Assembly: GCA_022836615.1 (NCBI GenBank)
Contig: MU405535.1
Location: forward strand, 1-10,223
DNA length: 10,223 nt
Source of the DNA: Annulohypoxylon bovei var. microspora
Lineage: Eukaryota > Ascomycota > Sordariomycetes > Xylariales > Hypoxylaceae
Reading direction: 5' to 3'
Shown here: positions 1 to 7,580 of the stretch, piece after piece
Position numbering within the stretch: the first letter of the stretch is position 1
How the letters are laid out: each line of letters begins with the position of its first letter
Program-made: the position numbers and the translations under genes
Notes under the pieces: model-generated
Told to the model about the DNA's origin: nothing
The model's input: the letters and a program-made list of their open reading frames with translations, nothing else
The model's database searches: none

Positions 1-1630
1 TAATTTTAAACCGTTTTTTTTTTATTTTAATTAATAATTACGTTAAAAATAAAAATAATAAACTTTAAAAACTTAATTTTTATAATTAAAAATTTACTTT
101 TTTAAATATTAATTTATAAATTAATAAAACATAAGTATTTTAACATTTGCCGCATATAATATTTATAAAAAAATGGATTTTTTAAATAAATTAAAATATC
201 ATTTATATACGCCGTGTAAAAGTCGTTAAAAAATGAAAAAAAAGCTTAATTAATATATTGTTAAAACATATTAAGCCTATTATTTAACTTAAAAAAAAAC
301 ATGTAATATTTGTATAATTTAAAATAAATTTAAAAAATAATAAAGTTTTTTAAAATAAGGTTTATTTTAATGTAATGGAAAGTTTAATAAATATTAAACT
401 TTATAAAAACCTTAACTTTAAAGATTTTTTTTAACATTTTATTAATTAAAAGAAAAAAATAATAATCTTTTTTAATATAAGTATTTAATTTTTAATAATT
501 AACATAAAACCTTAAGCCATTTTTTAATTTTTTTACGAAAAAAATAAAAGATTTATATTTAATTACATTAAATATAATCCACTTTTTATATAAATGGTTT
601 AATAAATATTCTTTTAAAACTTATAAATATTTTATATTTATATTATAAAAAAAATATAATTTAATAAAATTAATACTTTTTTTTAAATTTATTTTATAAT
701 TAAAAAGTTAATAAAGCGGTAATAAATCGTTATTTTTTTTTAAAAACATTTTAATTAAATTATGTAAATAAAAGGGGAATTTTTTTATAATTTATTTTTA
801 AATAAAATTATTTTTTTATTATAACTTTTTTTTAAAAATTAAATTAAATTTTTAATAAAATAAAATAAAAATGTTTAATAACTTATAAATTATATTAAAG
901 TTTTATTAAAAATATAATATTTTTTTAATAAACGTTAAGCTTAAAATTAAATAAACGTTCATAATAATTTTTTTTTTTTTTAAAATATAAAATTAAAAGC
1001 GATTATAATATTTTATATCCTTTTATATAATTTTATTTATATTTCTTTAAAAAATAAAAAGTTTTAATGTAATATTAAAAATGTAATAATGGTGGAAAAA
1101 TAATAATTCAAAGAAAATTAATTATTAATATTAATTATTTAATATAATGTCGTATTCCGCCAAGAATTTAAACTTTAATATTATTTAAAATTAAAAATAA
1201 TTCTTTAAGTTTATTAAAAAAATAAATATATTATAAAAACTTTTACCTTATATTTAAATATTAATATAAATTATTTTATTAATTTAATTAATAATTTATT
1301 TATTAAAACCTTTAATTATAATAAATTAATTAAATTAAATAATGGAAAAGTTTTATATATTTATTATTAAATGTATGTTTTATTAATTAATAATTATATA
1401 TATTTATATTTTAATATTTATTAATATTTATATTATTATTATTACGCTTATGTTTTATAAATAAATTAATATATTAATTATAAATTATAATTTTTTTATT
1501 ATAAGATTAAAAGAATTAAAATTAATAAAAATAAATATTAATAAATAAATATATAAAAGGAAGCTTAAATTAAAAGCTTTATTTAAATATTATTTTCCTT
1601 CGATTTTAAATTAATGTTATTTTTATTATG

Positions 1631-1649
1631 TTTTTTTTTTTTTTTTTTT
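1631..1649. repeat. Homopolymer T run (19 T)
   Basis: An uninterrupted run of 19 T is followed by a short, less mutated patch (AAAACGGTGGCCATTATTCC). It could be the fossil poly-A tail of a minus-strand retroelement such as a LINE, but no coding remnant beside it supports that. It may equally be slippage in AT-rich DNA. Confidence 0.6.
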
Positions 1650-2586
1650 AAAACGGTGGCCATTATTCCTGCTTTTACGTTACGTGTTAAATAATTATTA
1701 AAAAAATAACCTTTTTACTTATAAAAATAATAAATTAAATTTATATTAAACGTTGCGAAAACGTTATATTAATAAAGAATTAAAAGAACTTAAAAAAGCT
1801 TTTTTATACATATTTAAGTTATGATTTTCGTAATTAAATAAAAAGTATTAAAATTAATAAAAGTTATTTTTATAATATTAAAAATAACTTTAACTTTAAA
1901 TTAAAATTAAAAAATTATTAAATTAATTTTTTTTTAAATAACTTTAATGTATTATTAAATTAACGTTAAATAAAAATTTTTAAATTTAATAAACTTTATT
2001 TTTTTATTTAAATAATAATAAAAAGTTTAAATATAAAAATTAACGGTTAATTAATGGTTTAATTCCTTTTTCCACTTAAATATTAGGATTTTTCTTTTAT
2101 TTATTAATAATATAAAAAGCGCGTAAAACTTAAAGAATTATTTATTTAATTATATATTAAATTTATAAAAGTTATTTTTAATTTAAGTTTTAATATTAAA
2201 ATTATTATATAATAATTTTAATAAATTATATATTTATTTAACTTTAATATATTAATTAATATTATTTTTAATAAAAAAAAATTAAAAAATTAATTTAATT
2301 TCGTTTTTAATAAATAAATAAAACCATATAAATTAAATATATTTTTTAAAAAACTTTTATTAATTAATTTAAAGCTTATTTTTTATATTTATTTTTTATT
2401 TTTTAAATATAAAATTTAAATTATTTAATAAAAAATGCGGGTTTTTAATGTAAATTTTTAATAAAAATAAAAATAAAATTATTAATTATGTTTTAAAAAT
2501 GCGTTAAAAGTTATCCGATTCTTTAAATTCGTTATTTTATTCTATTAAAAGGACGATTAAATCTTGGAATATACAAGTTAAAATAA

Positions 2587-2653
2587 AAGAATAAGGTGTG
2601 TAAAAAAAAGCGGAAAAAGCAAAAGGAAAAAAAAAAGTAAAAAAAAAAAAAAT
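2587..2653 (+). repeat. Purine-rich tract
   Basis: The top strand from here is almost only A and G (blocks such as AAGCGGAAAAAGC and long A runs) with few pyrimidines. The preceding 70 bases (about 2510-2586) are also less AT-saturated than their surroundings, with CCGATTC and GGACGATT. The asymmetry suggests a surviving low-complexity tract. No function is evident. Confidence 0.5.
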
Positions 2654-3164
2654 AATTTATAATTAATTTTTTAACATTATTAATTTATTTAAAATAACAA
2701 ATAATACGGTTTAAAATAAATTTATTTTTATTATATTAAACCTTAAAAGTAAGGTAATAAAGTTTTATTATAAATTTAATTAAAAAATATATTTATTTTA
2801 ATTAAAAAATTTATTAATAAATAAAACTTTCTTTTTTTTTTTTTTTTAAAAAAGAAAAATAAACTTTTAATCCCGTTATTAAATAATTAATTAAATAATT
2901 TTTTAAGCTATTAAAGGTTTTAATGTTTCTTTTAAAGTTAAAGATTTTTTTTTAATTATAAATAAAAATTTATTAATTTAAAATTATATAATTAAAAAAA
3001 TAAAAGTAAATTTTAATTAATTAATTTAATTAATAAATAATTTAACGTTTTTATTAAAGTTTTTATTTAATAATTTAAATATTATTATTAATTAATAATA
3101 AAATAAATAATATTAAAAAATATTTTATTATAAATAAAAATAAAGCTTTATAATTATTAAAAAC

Positions 3165-3873
3165 AATGTTAATTACGTTGTATATATATCGCGAGGTTTT
3201 TACGTTATATGTAAATTAAACATTATTAATATTTTCCTTATTATATAAATCCCCATATAAATATATATACTTTCAATGCTTATTTCGCGTGCGTTTTTAA
3301 TTAAATTTAAGAAAATCCACGCGTTTATACGTATTTATATATTTTTTTTTTTTTTATATTTCCCATTTTAACCTTTTATTAAATTCTTTATAATTATATA
3401 ATTAAATTTAACATTTAAATTACTTTTAAATGATTTAAATTATATTTTTTATAAATTATTATATAAATAATAAATTAAATTAAAAAATGGTATATTTTAA
3501 AGTTTTTATTAAAATAATTTTACGATATTTTTTATATAAGCTTTTTTATTTTATAAATATTTACTTTAAATTTTAATTTATTAATTATAAAATAATTTAT
3601 AAAAAATATAATTAAGTTTATTCGAAACCATTTTTTAAGTTATATTTAAATGTATAATTATAAGAAATTTAATTTTAAATTAAAGTGGGAAATATAAAAA
3701 AAAAAAAAAAGTATATAAATTATAATAAAGGAAAAATAAATTAAATTAATTAAATTTTTATAAGTTATTAATATTTTTAATTATATGGCGATTTATATGC
3801 GATTTAAAGTACTTTATATTATTTTACATATAACGCGGCAAATTAACGATATATATATAACGCGGTTAACATT
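3165..3873. repeat. Large imperfect palindrome (two inverted RIP-diverged copies)
   Basis: The left half, read forward, aligns with the right half read as reverse complement. The outer ends share AATGTTAA at 3165-3172 and TTAACATT at 3866-3873. Inside them, GTTATATGTAAA and AAATCNCCATATAA recur in order. A T-run followed by ATATTTCCCA at 3356-3365 pairs with TGGGAAATAT at 3686-3695. The block AATTATATTTTTT at 3438-3450 pairs with AAAAAATATAATT at 3601-3613. The last two pairs share one centre near 3525.5; the outer pair is offset by 13 bases through small indels. About 3491-3560 matches poorly and acts as a spacer. Near the ends the copies differ mostly by transitions (TTACG against CCGCG), as expected if both were hit by RIP. 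It could be an inverted duplication or a long-inverted-repeat element. Confidence 0.75.
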
Positions 3874-4268
3874 ATTTATTATTAATATAAAAAATTTCGT
3901 TTAAAAAAATAAAAATTTTTAAAAATTAAATGTAAATTAAAAATAAAGTTTTAAATATATTATAATTTAAAAAAAATTAAATTAATGTATAAACATTTAT
4001 ATATTTAAAAAAAAAAGGAATTTTAAAAATAAACCTTTAAATTAAAAAAATGAAATAAATAAATGATTTTAAATATTATATTATAATAAATAAATTTTAA
4101 ATTAAAATAAAACTTATGTAACGGTAAAACCATATACTTTATTAACGAAAATATTTAAAATAAAAAGTTAAAAAAAAAAACCATAAAATAATTTTCTTTA
4201 AAAAGTTTTTATATATTAATTTTACGGTTAAAACATTAATTAATTACTCCGTTAATATACCTTAAAAA

Positions 4269-4290
4269 TAACGGTAATTAAACGCCGTTA
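4269..4290. repeat. Small inverted repeat
   Basis: TAACGG at 4269-4274 pairs with CCGTTA at 4285-4290 around a 10-base loop. It is one of the few GC-containing hairpins in this block and is probably a decayed repeat fragment. Confidence 0.4.
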
Positions 4291-4452
4291 CATTTAATAA
4301 AAAATAATTTATAAAATTATTATAAATAATTTAATAAATAATTAAATAAATAATAATATAAATAATTAAAAAAAAAGTTTAAAAAGTAATTAAATAAATA
4401 TATAAACCGTAATAATAAATAATTTCGTCGTATAATAAAAAAAATAAAAATA

Positions 4453-4482
4453 AAAAATCGAAGAATTAAACCATCGATTTTT
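4453..4482. repeat. Small inverted repeat
   Basis: AAAAATCGA at 4453-4461 pairs perfectly with TCGATTTTT at 4474-4482 around a 12-base loop. Chance hairpins are common in AT-rich DNA, but the central TCGA makes this one slightly less trivial. Confidence 0.4.
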
Positions 4483-4827
4483 AATTAAATTCGGGATATT
4501 ATATTATTTAAATAAATAACTTCGCGTATATTATTAATTAAATTATAAAAGTTTTTAAAGTTTTTATAATATTTAAATATTTACGTATATTTTTTATAAA
4601 AACGTTATTATGTAAATTCCGTGGTAATATAAAAAATATTATATAATTTTTTAATAATTTAAATTTAAAATATTAATGTTTAAAATAAATTAAAATAATT
4701 TTATAATTATAATATTTATAATAATATAAATTATATAATTATAAAATTTTTAATTTAATAAATTAAATAATATAAATTTTATTTAAATATATTAATTATT
4801 TATATATATTTTAAAAATTTAAAATAA

Positions 4828-4856
4828 ACGTGTTAAATTTTTTAATAATAACACGT
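4828..4856. repeat. Small inverted repeat
   Basis: ACGTGTTA at 4828-4835 pairs perfectly with TAACACGT at 4849-4856 around a 13-base AT loop. No target duplication or coding remnant lies beside it. Confidence 0.4.
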
Positions 4857-5039
4857 AATATTTTTAAAAGTTAATATATTTATTTAAAATAAATTTAAAT
4901 AATATAAATTTTATTTAATATTTAAATTTTTATATTTTAATAAAAATGCGATATATATTAATTAAAATATAATATATATAAGTTTTTTTTTAATTTAAAT
5001 AAAAGGTTATTATAATTTAAAAATATTTAAAAATAATAT

Positions 5040-5070
5040 AATTAAAAAACGTAATTTACGTATTTTAATT
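5040..5070. repeat. 31-bp near-perfect palindrome
   Basis: The segment equals its own reverse complement except at the two symmetric off-centre A/A positions and the central base. Its core is ACGTAA-T-TTACGT with AATTAAAA / TTTTAATT outer arms. It may be a protein-binding dyad or a decayed repeat end. Confidence 0.4.
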
Positions 5071-5711
5071 AATTAAAAAATTTTCGTGGTTATAAAGTTT
5101 TAAAAATAAAAATAAATTAATTAATAATTAATAAAAAATAAAATATAAAATAAAAATGGATTTATTTATATTTTTAAAAAATAACATTTATATAATTAAA
5201 ATTACCGGTTTATTAACGTTTAATTTAACGCGTAAAACTTAAAAAAAAAATAATTATTATTTATTATTTTAAAAGAAATATATTTATATTATATTATAAC
5301 GGTATTTATTTAAATAAGTAAAATTTAAATAATTACATTATATAATTATTTTAATTTTATTATTAATAATGAAAATTAAAAGTTTAACGTTATATAAATT
5401 TATTTTATTTTTAACTTTTTAAATGAAATAAATTAAAAAATTAAAAAATTTAATTTTAAATGTTATTTTAAAATTTATAACATTTTTAATTAATTAAACG
5501 TTTTATATAAAAAATTTAAAAGTTTTAAATGTTCGACGTTAAATAAATATTTATTTAAAAATGTTTAACATTAAAATAATATTAAATAATTTTATTATCG
5601 AATTAATTATTATTTACCACATTTACACGTAACTTTAACCTTAACTTAAAAGATTAAAGGGTTAAACAAGTAAAATACGTATTATGTTTAATGTTCGGAA
5701 CCATTACATTA

Positions 5712-5772
5712 ATTACATTGAAACCCTTCGTGTAATTGGTGTATGACATAATCACGAAATCTTCAATGTAAT
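5712..5772. repeat. Hairpin-forming inverted repeat
   Basis: ATTACATTGAA followed by TTCGTG (5712-5732) is mirrored by CACGAA followed by TTCAATGTAAT (5753-5772). The arms are about 20 bases with a 3-4 base mismatch in the middle, around a 20-base loop. Further ATTACA/TGTAAT words outside the arms extend the symmetry weakly. It sits in a less mutated patch directly left of the MITE-like element and may be a second small non-autonomous element. No clear target duplication was found. Confidence 0.5.
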
Positions 5773-5797
5773 GGGTGTAATTATTTTAACGAATTTA

Positions 5798-5923
5798 GCC
5801 CACAATTCGAAGAACGAGCGGGCTGCGCCCGCCCGCGCCCGTTTTAACCACATGGCCTTAACGTCCATGGTCCGTGTCATTGTATTTGTGGGGCTGAAGC
5901 GTGGCGTTCTTCGAATTGTGGTT
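5798..5923. mobile_element. 126-bp MITE-like element with TA target duplication
   Basis: A 17-bp perfect inverted repeat, CCACAATTCGAAGAACG at 5800-5816 and its complement at 5905-5921, bounds a short GC-rich core. The arms extend two bases outward with mismatches (GC against TT, both possible C-to-T or G-to-A results). They then meet TA on both sides (5796-5797 and 5924-5925). Short length, no coding capacity, terminal inverted repeats and a TA duplication are the hallmarks of a non-autonomous Tc1/mariner-type element. The core keeps GGGCTGCGCCCGCCCGCGCC, so it has largely escaped the RIP that saturates its surroundings, which implies late insertion or a length below the RIP threshold. The parent family was not recognised. 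Confidence 0.65.
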
Positions 5924-6402
5924 TAAATATAAATGGGTTTAAAAAAATTCGCATGTTAACATCCACGATTATTTTTTACACGAAAAAATCCGACGTTAAA
6001 ATATATATTTAAAATCGAAATTTTTTAAAAAAGTTTAACAACGTTTTTAATCGTAATATTATTATAATTTATATAACGTTTTTTAAAATAATAAAATTAA
6101 ATATATTATATTTTATATAAATTTTATAATTATTTTTAAAACTTTTTTAATTAATTTAACGTGTGTAAAAATTAATTTAAATTAATGTTATAACTATTAT
6201 TTTTTTTATAAAAAAACCTTTTATAAAAACCACCATTATATAATTAAAAAAAGCCGGTAAATTTACGAAATATATTTATTAATTAATTTTTTTATATTTA
6301 ATTTATTTTAAATAATTTTACATTTAAATTATTCGTATATTAATTTATTATAATTAATATTATATTAATATTTTTATTAAAAAACGCGATGTATAATTTA
6401 AA

Positions 6403-6462
6403 ACGCGACTTAAATCGTAACTTAAAATGCGATTTAAAACGTAACTTAAAACGCGATTTAAA
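6403..6462 (+). repeat. Decayed 12-bp tandem array (5 units)
   Basis: Five consecutive 12-bp units occupy this span: ACGCGACTTAAA, TCGTAACTTAAA, ATGCGATTTAAA, ACGTAACTTAAA, ACGCGATTTAAA. Nearly all differences are C-to-T or G-to-A, pointing to one ancestral unit close to ACGCGACTTAAA altered by RIP. The GTAAC form in units 2 and 4 suggests an alternating 24-bp period. A diverged ACGCGAT lies just upstream at 6384-6390. Confidence 0.75.
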
Positions 6463-6750
6463 AGTTTTATAAATTTAAAAAAACGTTAATAAATATTTTT
6501 AATATATAAAATAATTATTTATTTAAAAAATACATTATTTATTACGCGATTAAAAAGTCGATTAAAAAATAAAGTTTTTTTAAAATAATAAATAATAAAA
6601 TTAAAAACCATTAATACTTAAATTAAACTTTAGGAATTCGTGGGGTAGGGTAAAAAAAAAGATATAACGCGTTTAATTGGTTAAAAAATGATGTGGCTAA
6701 AAAGGTACAAACGAAATTCCCAAATACTGGTCTAAGCTCGCTGAGATAAA

Positions 6751-6809
6751 GGTGTAATAGGTTTTATAAAACGCTCAATGTAATTGAATTGGTTAGGTGT
6801 ATTACACCT
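6751..6809. repeat. Inverted repeat with nested palindrome
   Basis: GGTGTAATA at 6751-6759 is complementary to TATTACACC at 6800-6808. The right arm is itself half of the perfect palindrome AGGTGTA-T-TACACCT at 6795-6809. The segment between contains CAATGTAAT, also present in the hairpin at 5712-5772. It could be a small repeat relic or a dyad binding site. Confidence 0.45.
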
Positions 6810-6841
6810 CAGGGACCCACTATTTCGTTTTAGTACGCGAG

Positions 6842-6859
6842 GCCACCCGTTCGGGTGGC
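6842..6859 (+). repeat. Perfect hairpin GCCACCC-GTTC-GGGTGGC
   Basis: A 7-bp perfect GC-rich stem closes over a GTTC loop. The left arm with its loop reads CCACCCGTT, the same word that founds the minisatellite about 120 bases downstream. The hairpin may therefore be an inverted pair of minisatellite units or its seed. Confidence 0.55.
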
Positions 6860-6862
6860 ACA

Positions 6863-6913
6863 ATATCCCGAGTTTAGCCGGAGGTCGATGGTTCGATTCC
6901 TCGATTTCCCACC
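6863..6913 (+). pseudogene. tRNA-like 3' half / isolated pol III B-box motif
   Basis: GGTTCGATTCC at 6890-6900 matches the RNA polymerase III B-box consensus GGTTCGANTCC exactly. It sits in a T-arm-like setting: AGGTC before it as a variable-loop-like word, then a TTCGATT loop. TCGA-GG / CC-TCGA can form the stem if one T (6889) is bulged. A TCCCG-AGTTTAG-CCGGA hairpin (6866-6882) resembles an anticodon arm but has one mismatch and lacks U33. The 3' side ends ATTTCCC-A-CC, yet no GGGAAAT-like 5' acceptor strand lies at tRNA distance. It is best read as a tRNA relic or the head of a tRNA-derived SINE. It could also be chance. Confidence 0.3.
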
Positions 6914-7014
6914 TTTATTTCTTTTCTCATCCAACGAAACCACTCACCACCACGGTTCGCGCACCCATTTAATCACCCTTTAAGCCTCCCCTTTATCCAC
7001 CCATGCTGCCACCC

Positions 7015-7176
7015 GTTTAACCGCCCGTTAAACCACCCGTAACCACCCCGTAAGCCACCCCTTATCGAACCCCTAAGCCACCCGCCGGACCTCCTGTTTA
7101 ACCACCCTTTAAACCACCCGTAGCCACCCCTTAAGCCACCCCTTATACAACCCTTAAGCCACCCGCCGGGCCTCCC
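7015..7176. repeat. Two copies of an 81-bp higher-order unit
   Basis: The segment starting GTTTAACC at 7015 repeats from 7096 with an exact offset of 81 bases. Landmarks AAACCACCCGT (7030 and 7111) and CCCGCCGG (7081 and 7162) hold the same spacing. Because 81 is a multiple of three, the bottom strand stays open across both copies with a 27-residue period. A diverged partial copy (ATTTAATCACCCTTTAA) begins near 6967. Confidence 0.75.
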
Positions 7177-7360
7177 ATACACCCACCCACCGGTCTAGCC
7201 CCCGGTCTAGTCCCCGTTGAACCACCCGTAGCCACCCGTAGCCACCTTTCTAACCACCCGTGTAACCCCCGTAGCCTCCCCCGATCTAAACACCCGATTA
7301 GCCACCCGTCAATCCACCCCTTGAGCCTCCCGTGTAGCCACCCGTTCAATCCCCGGTTCA

Positions 7361-7408
7361 CCACCCGTTGAACCACCCGTTGAACCACCCGTTGAACCAC
7401 CCGTTGAA
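7361..7408. repeat. Four perfect 12-bp units CCACCCGTTGAA
   Basis: Four identical 12-bp units lie head to tail, the most homogeneous part of the minisatellite, which suggests the most recent expansion by slippage or unequal exchange. Confidence 0.9.
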
Positions 7409-7580
7409 CCCCGTGGAGCCTCCCGTTTTGCCACCCGTAACCACCCCGCCACCCCCGGCTGTTGAACCACCCGTTTAGCCACCCGTGGCCACCCGTAGCC
7501 ACCTTTCTAACGCCTTAGCCACCCTCTCGGGGGTTGCTTAGTCACCCAGCTTAGGGGTCTTTTTACGTGTGTTGAATTAA

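Larger units (their letters stand above)
1..6640. repeat. RIP-degraded AT-rich block, gene-free
   Basis: Almost the whole stretch is A and T, with TAA stops dense in all frames and no usable open frame on either strand. Surviving C and G sit mostly in ACG/CGT, CTT/AAG and ACAT/ATGT contexts, while TCA/TGA and CAG/CTG are scarce by eye. This matches repeat-induced point mutation, the ascomycete premeiotic process that converts C to T in duplicated DNA. It is probably a stack of dead transposons, but no transposon protein can be read through the damage. Identifiable substructure is listed separately: the large palindrome, small hairpins, a MITE-like element and a 12-bp array. The remainder shows nothing beyond AT-rich low complexity. 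An AT-rich regional centromere is an alternative that this window cannot test. Confidence 0.85.
6641..6964. other. Unique-composition stretch without a supported protein gene
   Basis: Base composition rises from the AT-rich block towards normal here. A 62-codon open frame starts at 6784, but it runs through a palindrome, a hairpin and the B-box-like motif. It shows no protein-like composition and is not called. What the stretch holds is the inverted repeat at 6751-6808, the hairpin at 6842-6859 and the B-box-like motif at 6890-6900. A box-A-like TGGCTAAAAAGG sits at 6694-6705, too far away to belong to an ordinary tRNA with that B box. Confidence 0.6.
6965..7512. repeat. C-rich minisatellite based on CCACCCGT
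   Basis: The whole stretch is a degenerate tandem array of 9-12 bp units starting CCACCC and ending in GTAG, GTTGAA, GTTTAA, CTTAAG and similar. Strand asymmetry is extreme: the top strand is C-rich and G-poor. Open frames on the bottom strand (to 7182 and to 7502) encode only Gly/Trp/Arg/Val-rich repeats dictated by the unit, so they are treated as by-products rather than genes. Although the array is repetitive and every unit contains a CpA, it shows little RIP. A 23-bp word (7232-7254 and 7489-7511) recurs 257 bases apart, showing larger internal duplication. Confidence 0.85.

Noticed and set aside
1..6640. Mitochondrial, apicoplast or Plasmodium-like AT-rich genome
   Set aside because: No genes, rRNAs or tRNAs are readable in the AT block. 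The abrupt change to normal composition and the transition-only divergence between repeats fit RIP better.
6694..6911. Complete tRNA gene using the box-A-like TGGCTAAAAAGG and the B box
   Set aside because: The boxes are about 190 bases apart and the ends cannot form an acceptor stem.
6784..6972. Plus-strand 62-codon open frame
   Set aside because: It overlaps the palindrome, the hairpin and the B-box-like motif and shows no domain or protein-like bias.
6973..7502. Two minus-strand Gly/Trp-rich open frames (69 and 119 codons)
   Set aside because: Their sequence is dictated by the CCACCC minisatellite. Unit lengths divisible by three keep the frame open without selection for a protein.
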